Assembly: GCA_029339195.1 (NCBI GenBank)
Contig: JAPTJF010000005.1
Span: 310,001 to 374,000 of the forward strand
DNA: 64,000 nucleotides
Direction: 5' to 3'
DNA from: Micractinium sp. NFX-FRZ
Taxonomy: Eukaryota; Chlorophyta; Trebouxiophyceae; Chlorellales; Chlorellaceae
Below are positions 33,703-45,117 of this stretch, piece by piece. A program made the translations under genes and the position numbers. The stretch's first letter is position 1; each line of letters opens with the position of its first letter. The notes beneath the pieces were generated by a model. It was not told the DNA's origin and did no database searches. It saw only the letters and a list, made by a program, of their open reading frames with translations.

Positions 33703-36700
33703 ATGGCATCGACGATGCAGCAGCGGACGGCAGCGGCTTGCTGCCAACCTCAGCTCTCTGCCACTGCGTGCCGGCTCTCCCGCTTGCTCCGTGCTCCAGC
33801 AGCGGCCTCCTGCAGTGGCCCCCCGGCCGATCGCGGGCAGCAACGGTGGCAGCGGCAGCAGCTGTGCCAGCAGCAACGTTGGCACTGGGGCCGTCGGGAG
33901 CTCGCTGCCGTTGCGGCCGCCGCCGCCGCTGGAGACGCGGGTGCCTCCCCTGGCGAGAGCACGGATGATGCAGGGGAGGCTCAGGAGCGGCGCTACGTGC
34001 GTGCTCTGCTCCTAGCCTTCTTTGCCTCCCAAAACCGCAGCCTGTTTGCGGGTGAGTGGAGGGAAGTGCGATGGACACAGGGCAGTGATGCGCTCGGTGG
34101 CCCGGCTCGGTGCCGCATTGGCTCTTACTTGCCCATGCATGGGCCCGCTCCATTCTTGCTCTGCTGCTGCTTCCACAGCTCGCTGCCTTATGCTGTCTCC
34201 TTGTGTGCTGCAGCCAAGTGCATGGTGGAGGTGGTGGTGGAAATGTACAGGCAGGGGGTGAGCGTGGATGACGTCAAGGTGAGGGTGTGCTGCGCTGTGC
34301 AGCGCTGTGCTGTGCTGCGCTGCACTGTGGTATGCTGTGCTGTGCTGCGTTGCATGTGTGCTGTGCTGCGTGCTGCAACATTGGGCGTGCTATGCTCGAC
34401 AGCAGCCACCAGTGCGGCATGCCCTGCTCCTCTGACTGTTGGCAGGCTCATGAGCGCTCTTTAAGCGCCGCGCACAGCGGCAGCCTTGCCTGTCTAACCC
34501 CCCGTCTCCCTGGGGCTTCATCCCGCCCTGGCCCCCTGGGCACCGCAGGTGGCGCTGTCACTGGCTGGCCTGCAGTATGGTGGCAAGCTGCTCGACCCTG
34601 TTGATGAGGCAAGAGGGGCCAGCATGTTGTACACAAACTTACCGAGCTCAGCAAGCCGGCACCTGGTGATGGAGTCTGGCTGTCAGCAAGCCAGCTCCTG
34701 CGGTTGCTGAGCCTGCTGGGCCTGCGGCAAAGCACAGCACAGCACAGCACAGCATAGCACTGTGCTTTTCGTCGCTGCATGCACACCTGCTCAAGCTGGC
34801 GCCGGGCACATGCCTGGCCATGATGCCTCGTCTCCCTCCTCCGCCCATGCGCTACCAGGCGGCCTCACGCCACCCCTCCCCGCCCCTCTTACCGCCGCGC
34901 ACCTCTCTGCCCGTCCCCGCCTGCCCATCTCCGTTGCTTCCCCAGCAGGATGTGCTGCTGAGCTGGGTGGCGGTGATCATGATGTCTCTGCAGATGGTAG
35001 GGGTGCCGCTGCTGCCAGAGGTGAGCTTCAAGTCCCGACTGGCGCCCTGTAGTTGTCTCGCCCAGTCATGCCCAGTGCCGCCCAGGCCAGCCGGTTGCTG
35101 CCGTTGGGTGGAGGTGCTGTTGCTAGCAGATTTGCTTTGGTCTAGTCACACGGAGCAGCATCTGCCACCGCCGGATGGCGTCTTGGCAGCGCGGCAGAGA
35201 GGCGCAATGGAGATTGAGCGCCATGCTCCAGGCAGACATGCCCACTTGGCACATGCTTGCCAGAGCAAAGCACTGCCTCGTCCCTCACCTGTGCTCGTTT
35301 GTCAGTGCCGCCTACCTGTGCTTTGCACCCTCCTCTCACCTGCCCTCATGGCCTCTGGTGTGCGCTTCATCTGCCCCCCTTCCAACTGATGGCCGCCCTC
35401 CCCTGCAGGGGCAGGAGCGGCAGCAGGAGCGGGAGCGGCAAGGCATGCATAACGAGTACGCCACAAGCATGGGGATGGGCCTCCAGGCAAGCGGGCGCCT
35501 GCCCAGCTGCCATGCTGGGGCTGGCACGGCTCACGGCTGCCAGCAAAGGGGGTTCCCGTGCTGCAGATCGAGCACTTTGCGGCTTGCTGTTCACAAGTGC
35601 CTCTCCGGAGCTCTCTCCAAGAAGCGTTCCTTACAAATGCATCTTCTTGCTTGACATCTGCAGGGCCTGGTGCGCATCGGTGTCGACAAGTTCCTCTCTG
35701 GCACCGACCTGTACCGCCTGCAGCTGGAGCAGAGCATGGCAGGTGCGCCCCACCTCTTCCCGCTGCCACTGCCCAGCTGCCCCGAGCAGTGGACTGCATC
35801 GCCGCCACTGGGTCGCCCCTTGGCGCAGCTTCTGGACCAAGTTGCGCACATTGCTGCCCCTGCTGGCTCCTTTGTGCGGCCGCTTGCAGCCCCACAGCGC
35901 GCACGACGCCGGGTGCGGGGGGCGCGGCATGAAAGCAAACCACCCGATTTCTGTGCCCACGAGTGTTGCCCACGAGTGTGTGTGTGCAGGCCAGGTGGAG
36001 GGAGATCCAGAGGCCATGGGGGAGTCCCCTGCAGTGCGTGTGCTCCAACAGAACACGCGGCTAGGTGCGGCACGGTTGCATTCCGCCTACCCACCTGCCT
36101 ACCTGCCCTTTACCTGCCTGCCCTTTGCACCTGCTGCCGCCGTACCATCCCTGCAGTAATGTTTTGGCCTTGAACCGCACACTCCTTCCCATCGGTCTGC
36201 AGTAATCATCTCTCTCGAGGTTGTGCGGGACATGGGGCTGCCCACCGCTGTGTCCCTGCACCCGCCCACCACGCCGGCAGCCGCGCAGCAGGCAGAGGGG
36301 GAGAGCGGGGGCGAGGAGCCAGCGCAGCAGGCGCAGCAGGACGGCAGGCAGCACGCGGGAGGCATGTCACCTGGTTTCCTGCTAGCATGCGATCTAGGTG
36401 GGTGCAATTGCATGCACGCCCTAAAGCGCTACGTTCCCTCTGGGTGCTGCCTCCCTTGGTTGTGTGTCCTGGGCTGCAACCGCCGAGGGGCGGCCAGGCA
36501 GCCAGGCGGGACCTGCATGGCTGGCTGGAGAGGCAGGCGTGGGCAGCACTGCTGCAGCCGGCCGGGCCATGCACACAGTGGCAGGCTCCAATGTGTTGAT
36601 GTTGATGTTCCATATGGCCGTCTGTCCTGACACCCTTGCAGAGCGCCTGGCAGGCTGCAGCAAGGAGGTGCAGCAGCGTGCGGCAGGCGTGCGGCTGCTC

Positions 36701-39192
36701 ATTAGGTGGGGCAGGGCAGCTGGGGCGGGTGGGCGGGCGGCTGATTCGGCGGTGCAGCCGGCACATGGAAGCAGTTGCAACTGGCCAGAGTGCAGAGGTG
36801 TGTCGCAAGCTGATGGCAGTGTGGGTCGCCAGGCCATTTGCCCCGGCCGTTGCACTTAGCAGGGACCTGCTTCTCTGTTGCCCTCCTCCACCTTCCCCGC
36901 AGCTTCATGGGCGCCGCCATGGGCTGGCTCTACTCGGCCTGGGACTTTGTGGACCAGTGCGCCAAGTGCTACAGGTGCGTGGGGACTCGGCCAGAATGCA
37001 ACAGGCACGCGGCCCCTTTTCCTGGCCCTGCCTGCAAATGGCTGCGTGGAGCGCATCGGTTTGCAAGCCCAGAAGTGGTAGAGCTGTTCCAGCAGTACCC
37101 GCCGCCGCCGCAGCTGCCACTGGGATGTGGCTTTCCAGGCAATGCCTGCCTTGTCCCCTTCCCTCGACACCCACACAGGCGTCCACGCAGCCTGAAGAGG
37201 TTGTGAGCTGGCGGGGCGGGGTCCATCCACAGGGGCTACATACACCTCATGCCCCACCCTCGCTGCCCTGTTGTGCCCTGCAGCCAGGGCTGGTCCGCGG
37301 ATGAGGTGTATGGGAAGCTGAACGACGAGGAGTTTGCCCAGGTGGGGCCCCCTCGCTTATGGGTGTGTGCGCTTTTAGCGCGGCTTCCGCTCACTTGCCT
37401 TGTCTGTACCTCCCCCGTGCTGACTCACGTGCTTGTGGCCCCGCACAAATGGCGCACTCTTGCCGTGGCCCTCAACGGATATGCTCCCAGCAGGTAAACC
37501 TTTCACTCGCTGACTCCCCTCCCCTACCCGCCCCGGCCGGCCTCCCTCCTGCCTGCCCCCCCTCCCTCACAGAGCGGCGGCATGACGCAGATCCGCGTGG
37601 CCCGCCTGCCGGGCTACTCCAATGTGACTGCCATGGTGCTGGCCCGCTGGCTGTCACTCACATACATCACGCTGGCGCAGCTGCGGGTCGTGTTCCCAGG
37701 TGGGTGTTAGACCTTGTGCTGTGTCCCTGCGGGCCCCCTGTCCCCTTGCTTCTGGGTCGTATCCCCAGGTAGGTGCGAGGTTTGGAACCTTACTCTGAAG
37801 GGGTGGAAGGAAGATGCCTGGAAACGGCACACAGCTGCCCTGCGTTCCCAGCCGCTCCACAGCACAGCTATGTTGCAAGCACACATGGCACGCTGCGTCT
37901 ACGCACCCCTACATCACACTCTTCAGAAGGGCCCTGGCTGCAGGCGCCTCCCAGCAAGATGGGTGGGCATGGGTGAGCGGCTCGGCTGGGCTGCACGACG
38001 GCGTCGAGTCGACGACGCTCGAGGCGTACGGGCTGGCAGACTTCGTGGTGCACACCATCAGGTGGGGGGCTGCGTGCTGCGCCTGCTGTGCTGTGATGTG
38101 CTGTGCTGGGCGCTGTGCTGTGCTGCCGTGCACTGTGGTGTGCTGGTGCTGTGCGCTGGAGGCGTACGGGCTGATTTCGTGGTGCATACAATCAAGTGGG
38201 GGGCTGCGTGCTGCCCCTGCTGTGCTGTGCGCTGTGCTGTGCTGCGTCGTGATGTGCTGTGTGGCTTTGATGTTGTACACCGATGGTGCTGCTGCACACA
38301 GTCTCCCGCGCCGCTCCCTTGTGTGTCTGTCCGGTGGCTTTGCCCCCGCAGAAATGAGGAGCAGAAGGAGCGGGAGCGGAGTGGCCGCCGCGGTAGCAGC
38401 GGCGACAGCAGTGGAGAGGAGGCGGAGGGGGAGGGTGACCGACCGGTGGAAGGGGTGCTGCTGCGGCCCAGCAAAGAGTCTTTTGTGAGCGCTGCTGGCT
38501 GGCCAGCCTTCACGCTGGCTGCCCTGACCTTATAATATTTTACAGTGTCCCTTGCTGCGTCAACGCACCTGCCGATGTGCCAGCCAGGCTGTGTACGAAT
38601 TGCCTGTGCGCCTAGCCAGCCGTGCGGCAACATGTGCGGCGTCCTTGCCTAGCAGGGCGGCATGCAAGAAGCTGCACTCGTGTCACGTGCTCACATCTTC
38701 CCCTTGCTTGCCCCTCCCCGTTTATGTCCCCCTCCCCCTGTCTCCGCAGCTGCAGGACCTGCGCCCCCAGCCCGGCTTTGTGATCCTGGAGGACCCAAAC
38801 CTGCTGGCCACCTCCCCCACCACCCTGGTCATGAGCCAGCAAATCTCACTCATACAGGTGGGTCGGTGGGTGGGCACCCACCCATGCCTGCCTGCCTGCC
38901 CGCCTGCCGTTCAAGCAGCGGTTGGGTGACGGTTCCATGGACGGACCACAGACTGGCTTAGCTGGAACCTGTTTGAACTGCATAGGAAATCGCGACAGTA
39001 ACAGTGCAGTGTGTTCACCCCATCTTGTCGAGGGAAAACAGACCGGCGCCGCCGCCTGACGGCGGTTCGCGTGCTATCCCACCTCACCTGCTCTTCACAC
39101 CTTACATCCTAACTACCTTCTGCCTTCTGCAGATGACGCGCAAACTGGTGCTCCAAGAGCGTGCCCGAGTGGCGTTCCAGGCGGCAGCATAG
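33703..39192 (+). CDS. Conserved-looking protein of unknown function, probably plastid-targeted
   Basis: Sixteen exons: 33703-34051, 34214-34278, 34549-34608, 34949-35020, 35409-35486, 35664-35742, 35990-36064, 36203-36397, 36642-36705, 36903-36974, 37284-37341, 37573-37699, 37944-38061, 38352-38484, 38750-38857 and 39133-39192; 570 aa in one unbroken frame. I do not recognise the family. The N-terminus (MASTMQQRTAAACCQPQLS, then Arg/Gln/Ala-rich) looks like a transit peptide. Three moderately hydrophobic stretches stand out: LLSWVAVIMMSLQMVGVPLL, SFMGAAMGWLYSAWDFV and VTAMVLARWLSLTYITLAQL. Two low-complexity acidic/Gln linkers separate ordered blocks. The central part (LQGLVRIGVDKFLSGTDLYR) and the end (GFVILEDPNLLATSPTTLVM) look most structured. 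Introns 3 and 5 use GC donors (34609 and 35487). A membrane-associated plastid role is only a guess. Confidence 0.75.
34279..34400. repeat. Degenerate GCTGTGCT pentamer-like repeat in intron 2
   Basis: Runs of TGCTGTGCTGCGC fill the start of the intron. The same sequence type recurs in intron 13 of this gene (38080-38260), and in the opposite sense at 34730-34758 as AGCACAGCAC. Confidence 0.75.
38157..38232 (+). repeat. Decayed copy of the 3' end of exon 13 with its donor
   Basis: GAGGCGTACGGGCTG..TTCGTGGTGCA.AC.ATCA repeats exon 13 (from about 38021) and the first ~25 bp of the intron, about 138 bp downstream. The copy has a small deletion and its donor AG|GT has become AAGT, so it is no longer spliceable. 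Confidence 0.8.
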
Positions 39193-40143
39193 ATGACGCC
39201 GGCATGACTTGATTGGCAGTTTGCGCGCAAGATGACCAGACGTGCGGGCCGACGGCAGCGCTGTGCACACAGGAATGCGGCACCCAGCCCTGCCAAGCCC
39301 TGCACCTGTCAGCCATGTACTCCGCAGCCTCAATGTCTTATTCATGTATGATAAATATTGTACATGCGGGCTACGCGGACATTCAGTGGCACAGCAGGAA
39401 CGTGTGGCAAGGTTGGGTGCAGGCCTGCCATTCCATGCGGCGCGCCTCGTCCCTGGCGGGCTCGTCCCTGCCACCTCAGCGGCGGTCTGAACGGATGCTG
39501 AGTGCCACCCGAGACCGTGGCAGCTGGAATTCGTGTGCAATACTACGTCAATATTGTGAAACAACCGCCGTTCGCCGCGCCCGAGACCCCCGCGCGCTGC
39601 CACCCGAGCTCGCCTGACGCCTTCCTGGCTTCCGGCTCAACCCGCAACCCACGTCATAACCAAGGGTAAAGATCGAGCAAACGACAATGATGCGCTGGAC
39701 GCAAACGCAGCGCACTAGCCAGCAGTATCGAGCCGCGGGCTGGAAGCTGGTGGCCAATTGAGCGGTGCCCCGGCTCGGAGAGGACCGTGCTCACGCGGGG
39801 GAGGACGTTGGCGTGCACCGGTGGCGGTGCCCGGAGCGCTGGCACATGCCAGCGGCCAGGGACGGGCGGTGGCGGCGCAGGAAGCTACGGTCTGGGAACG
39901 TCCCCTGCGCCCCATTAACCTTTCCCAGACCAGGCTCTTCCCCACCAGAAGCAGCTGGAACTCGGAGGCCTGCCGCAAGACTCACCACCGTGTCGTGCTC
40001 ATCCTGATGTAGCCCCCGCCCAAACCCCACGCACCCAGACGCTGAAGGATACTCCCCTCTGACGCTAGTGGTCCAGCGCTGCCCTCACTTGTTGCCGTGT
40101 TGTAACCCTCATCTGTTTGCACTGCAGCCCCCTTGCTGGCACC
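39193..40143. other. Intergenic region
   Basis: Nearly 1 kb with no supported gene. The only plus-strand TGTAA (40101-40105) is just 39 bp before the next start codon, so the poly(A) site of the upstream gene is unclear. Confidence 0.5.
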
Positions 40144-42074
40144 ATGGCTGATATCGTGACCCTCATCTTCTCAGTCCTCGGGGCTGTGGCCTGGATCGTC
40201 GCCCTGGGAGGCCTGGTGAGCAAATGGGCAGCCGGAGCAGCACCAACAGCAGGTGGAGTGGCGGCGCGCACCCGTGACTTGCGCAGCAGGGCACCCAGCT
40301 GCCTGGCTGCCAGCTGGCGGGCCGGGTGTCCGTCTTCCTTTGAGGTGCTGCTGGTGGTTTGAGGTGCCCGCGTCCTGCCCACCCCTCCCATGTGCGCTGC
40401 CTCAACCGCAGGCTGCCGTGACGTCCATTGATGGGGTGTCCCAGTCCAGCACCGCCCTTGGCTGGTGGTGAGCCCAGCAAGGGAGAGCCGGCCGGCAGCA
40501 GAAGCGTGCATGTTTTCCCTCCTCCTCCTCCTCCTTTCTGCCTGCCTGCCTGCCTGCCGACCTGTCCAAAGGAAGCCTGCATCAGCACCCGCATGCGCAT
40601 TGTGCCTACGGCACCCCGCCCCTTCTGCGCCCAGCCCGCACTCGAGGCTGCAATGCCTCGTCTGAGTGCAGCATGTTGTGGTCTCGCTTCCTGCCCCACT
40701 CCAAGCATGCCCTGTTTGCCAGTGCTGTTCTCATCTCTGCAACATTCCTCTTGCAGGACCCTGTGGTTCCAGTTCTTCCTGCTGATCTTCGGCATCCTGG
40801 TGGCCCTGTCGGGCCTGCGCTGCGCACGCCTGCGAACCGACATGACCCTCATGGTAAGCGTGCTGCCCCTGGTGTGGGGCACCGGGTTGAATCGATTGGC
40901 TGGCTGCGGCGGGACTGGCACTGTGTGGTGGCGCCTTGCTCCTCTGCTGCCTGCCTGTCTGACCTGGCGCTCAACAGGAATCATGCACCTCGGGGCACCT
41001 CCCTCTGGTGCATCGTGGCATGGCATGCAACACTCACAATTTGGCACAGTCAGCAAACCTCACAATATTCACCGGCACAACTCCACCTACCGCACTGCCT
41101 GTCCCAATTTCCCAAACCGGTATTACGCAGGTCACCACCCTGTGGTGCATCGTGGCAAACAACGCCAACATTGTGCTCGACAGCCAGTTCGCGACGGGCA
41201 AGCTGGAGTCGGGCACGTCCGCCCTGCTGGCGGGCGCCATCCTGCACCTCATCCTCAACTTCCTCTCCATCATCTACTGTGAGTTGCATGGTCGCCAAGC
41301 CATGCATCTGAGGCCAGGCATATGTCCCACGGCACTCCAGAGAAGCAGCCTGCCCACAAATCGGCGGATAGTACAGAGGGCCCAGAAAACAGTCTTTCTG
41401 GCGTTTGCTGCGCATCTGCTGCTCTCCCCATCAGCTGCTACAGCTGCGTGCCGGCAGCGCCCAGCTTGGGGCGTGCACTAAGGTCGTAGCTGGTACTGCA
41501 AAGGGAAGCCACGTGGAAGCTGCGGGGACCTGCAGTTTGCGATGCTGCAACTCTCTGGCTCGGCACCGTGCTCATGCCGCATGCAAGTGCACGCATTGCG
41601 ACCGCTCTCAAACTCACTCTTTTGTGTCGAGCATGCCGCCCTTGTGCTGCCGCGGTGCAGGGGGCATGACTGACAACGGCACCAGCCCCCTCCAGCTGGG
41701 GCGCAAGACCGACGCCACCGACGGGGTGAGCTGGCCCGGTCCAGAGCTGCACCCACAACAAGGACTGCCAAGGACAGTGCCAGGGCAGGGCCAGGGCCAG
41801 GGGCAGGGCCAGCGAGGCCTGCTGGAGGCGCCACTCTGCCATGCCGCAGCCTGCCCCTGCCCCCGCAGCCAGCCAGCCTGCCCTGCCTGCTCGCCCACCT
41901 CCCCTGCGTTGCCCAGCCCTGGCCTGGTGCCGAGCCGCATCATCCCAATCCGTCTGCGCCCTGCGCCTGCGCCCTGTGCAGGTTGCCGGGCCGCCGCCTG
42001 CTGGGGCCCCGGAGTTCCCTGCAGTGGAGGCGGACATGGCACCCAAGCCGGCCGTTACCGTGGAGACTGTGTGA
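40144..42074 (+). CDS. Four-helix integral membrane protein (MARVEL-like architecture)
   Basis: Exons 40144-40215, 40412-40467, 40757-40853, 41131-41278, 41661-41725 and 41982-42074; 176 aa. Four hydrophobic helices are visible: LIFSVLGAVAWIVALGGLAA, WTLWFQFFLLIFGILVALSG, MVTTLWCIVANNANIVL and LLAGAILHLILNFLSIIYW. A Pro/Ala-rich cytosolic-looking tail follows, ending VTVETV. Length, helix number and tail recall the three tandem proteins at 20543-27354. Sequence motifs and intron positions are not shared, so common origin is uncertain. The start ACC-ATG-G is a strong context. An upstream in-frame ATG at 40117 would add nine residues. Confidence 0.78.
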
Positions 42075-43003
42075 GCTCAACACAGTCGAGCTGTCAAGCA
42101 GCTGGCACGGTGGACCCACCGCTCAAGCCTGCGTGTGCACCTGTGGGCACGTTGAGTGCCGCAGCGACGGCCAGTGGCGGTCGACTCTAGCTGTCTGTAT
42201 AAAGTCGCTTCACTATTGCGTGGGAAGCGACTAGGTCTGGCAGAGCGCGGCTCACAGCACAGGGGGCCGGCTCCTTGATTGGATCGCGACTCGTGGCCAC
42301 CCCCCTGGCCTCCCGCGTGCCGTCCTTCCTCTTACCTCCCTTGCCTCCCTTGTTTTCTCCTCCCCTTGCCTCCCTTTTAAGCGCCTCCTTCGCGTTTGCC
42401 ATTTTCGTCTCCCCTTCGAGTGCTTCGAGCCAGTCTTAACTTACAAGCCTCACTGTTCCCCCATCCCCTCCTGCACCGGTCACACTTGGTTTTACCCCCT
42501 CCCCCATGACACCCTCCATGACACCCTCCACTGTCACACCGCCCTGCCTGGAGATGTATGGCCTTTGCCTGCATCAAGGACCCTTGCATGCATCTAGAAC
42601 CAACACCTGGATACCACATATGTAACAACAGCCAGCCGCAGCTGCTACGGAACACCGGGGCACTGATTTGGTCCTGCAGCGCACGTCTCTCAATGCCCCA
42701 GCACTTAGCTCCTGACAGTGCACTACAATGCCATCCTCCACAGCTTACTCTGCTGCAACTGACCTGTCGTTTCGTTTGTTATGAAGGGTGCCGTGCAAGC
42801 ACCTGTGCTGAGCATGTTGGGTTGCATGTAACGCCTCCCGCCGCCTCGTGTCGCCACGCTGGCTGCCGCCGCCTGCCGCGAGTTGCCAACCCAAACCTGG
42901 AGAGCGCCCATTGTCGCTGCATTGCTGCAAGCCGCTCCATCGCCTGCAAATCGTCACCAGTGACGCTCGCTTAGCACTGGGCTTGTCTCTAGCTTTCGCA
43001 GCC
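42075..43003. other. Intergenic region with candidate poly(A) signal at 42621-42625
   Basis: TGTAA at 42621 (CATATGTAACAAC) is 547 nt after the upstream stop. The rest shows pyrimidine-rich tracts (42300-42370) and no gene. Confidence 0.5.
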
Positions 43004-44722
43004 ATGCTCAGGCGCAGCGCGCAGCGGCTGCTCAGCAGCCTGCTGCCGCAACTAGAGAGCAGCAGCAGCGCAGCGAGCAGCTCGAGCGGCAGCGGGGGCT
43101 GGGAGGCTGTGCGCGGCATCTGCAGCACCGCCTGCGCACAACGCAAGCTCTTCCCGCCGTCAGCCCCCGTTCGACCAGAGGGAGGTGCGCCGGACGCTCG
43201 ATTGCCGTCACGACTTGCCGACCGCCTCACCGCCGCCGCCAGCTGCCTGCCGTCGCCTCCGCCTGACCCTGTCCCTGGTCCGCTGCCTCTTGCCTGCTTG
43301 CAGTGGCAGCCAACTTCCCTCGGGAGTATCTCGTGGATAAGGTGTGTAGGAACCTGTGACACTGCATTGGAATGCGCAGAGGAGGCCTGGAAGGCTGGCA
43401 CTGCTGCCCTGCCGAAACGCGTGCCAGGGCATGTGCTGTCTGGGTGCTCCTGTTTGCCAGCCGCTTGCACTCCCTTGGGCAGCATGCATGCTGCTGCCGC
43501 TGCTGCTACTTACACACCTCACTTCCACTATCTCTGCCCGCCCACGTGGCCACCAACCTGCACTCATCCCCTGCCCGCTACTCTCCGCGTCCACCTGGCG
43601 TTCACCTGCCATCCCCCCTGTGTGCTCCCCGCCCCAGGTGCTGAGCCCCGAGCTCATGTGCCGAGAGGAGGCCAAGCGGCTGCAGCTGCGCACGGTGGCG
43701 CGAGAGTTTGAGCGGTTCCCGGGGGACACGGGCTCCACGGAGGTGCAGGGTGAGTGTGTGAATCGAATTAAGCAGTTTGGGTAGGGGCCTGGTTGGGATC
43801 GAATTAAACAGTTTGGGGGGCCTGGTTGGGAGGGCCACGCTTCCTTTGGAGCAGTTCTGTGCTGGACACGCAGAAGTTGGGAAGAGAGGCAGTGGGCTGG
43901 GGTGCTTGACGCGGGGGCCCAAGGAGGCAAGGCGCGTACGCTGGCTTGTGGAGCAGCACCCATCAGCCTAGGTTTCTGCCCGGCTCCCCTGGCGCCTGCC
44001 TGGCAGTGGCGCTGCTCACTGGCCCTCCACTCTTCGGCCCTAACTGTTTGATAACATAACCCTCTCTCTCTTGCTGCCTTGCAGTGGCGCTGCTGACCCA
44101 GAAGATTTCAGACATGGCGGAGCACATGCGGCAGCATCGCAAGGACTACTCCTCGCGCAAGTGCGTGCGACACGCTGCGCTGTGCTGCTGCTGTGCCGTG
44201 TTCTAACAGTGTTGTGGTGCCGCGTTTGCGGTGGGTGGGGTTGCAGCTGAAGCAGCCGCAGTAGGGTGCCGGGCTGCGGTACAGTGCTGTGGCAGGGCTG
44301 CAGCACAGGGCTGCGGTGTAGGCCCAGGCTCGGCCAGCGGCTTCTAGGCCCCCGTGCGCTCGTTGTTTGCGCTGCCCTGGGGGGGGGGCCCTTGCCCTCC
44401 AGCCGCCCTGCCCCTCTGTCCCCTTATCTTCCCACTCTCAAGCATTTGGTCAGTTCCTGCTAAACTCAATCTGTTGCTGGCTAATGGGTGCTGCAGGGGC
44501 TTGGAAGCGATGCTGAACCAGCGGCGCAAGTTGCTTCAGTACCTGCGGCGCAGCAAGTTTGACTCCTATGCTGTGCTGATCAGCCGGCTGGGCCTCAAGG
44601 ACTCTTATGGCGCCACCGACCGCCTGTCAGCACGCTACAAGCCCGCAGTTCGCACGCCTGGCGGTGCTAGCAGCAGCAGCGGCGGCGGCGGCAGCGGCGG
44701 CAGCGCTCGGAAGCGGGCGTGA
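43004..44722 (+). CDS. MRPS15: Mitochondrial ribosomal protein uS15
   Basis: Exons 43004-43184, 43304-43341, 43638-43749, 44085-44160 and 44497-44722; 210 aa. The uS15 core is clear: VALLTQKISDMAEHMRQHRK, DYSSRKGLEAMLNQRRKLL and QYLRRSKFDSYAVLISRLGL. uS15 binds the central domain of small-subunit rRNA. The first ~55 residues (MLRRSAQRLLSSLLPQLESS, then Ser/Ala-rich with Arg) look like a mitochondrial presequence, which favours mitochondria over plastid. The C-terminus is a Gly/Ser-rich tail ending SARKRA. The intron before exon 4 contains an extra acceptor-like copy (44000-44027). Confidence 0.9.
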
Positions 44723-45117
44723 CCGTTCGCGGCCATGAGCGCAGCGCTGCGCTGTGGGTCGCTTGGGTTCTTAATTTCCAACTGCAGTTGCTGTTCCTGT
44801 AATTTCCACAAGGAGTAGCCGGTTCAGGGTATGCCATTTCCATGGGGGTGTTGAGCCGGTGTGTTTTATTTATTAATGCGGTAGGTAGGCGGCCTCGCGC
44901 TGAGCTGGCGCTGTGAGAGCCTCCCAGACTGAACACCAGCGCACACTCACCTGGCGCCACACATTGATTCCAATTCCGGGGCACCGTCCTTGTCCTCTTG
45001 ATTTCTGGCGCGTTGGGAGGCAGAGAGGCGGGTTTGGCGCCCTCTGCGCAGGCTCCGCCAACGAGTCAGCGGGCAGCAACGGTGGCTGCTTTTTAGGGTG
45101 CCGCAGCTGATTAATGA
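44723..45117. other. Intergenic region with poly(A) signal
   Basis: This 395-bp spacer contains the uS15 3' UTR and the promoter of the WD40 gene. An AT-rich stretch (TTTTATTTATTAATGCGG) lies at 44863-44881. Confidence 0.55.
44798..44802 (+). terminator. Candidate poly(A) signal TGTAA, uS15 gene
   Basis: TGTAA (TTCCTGTAATTTCC) lies 76 nt after the stop codon, a typical chlorophyte distance. Confidence 0.7.

Noticed and set aside
42848..43003. N-terminal extension of the uS15 gene upstream of 43004
   Set aside because: The frame is open, but the extension does not resemble a targeting peptide, whereas the sequence from 43004 does.
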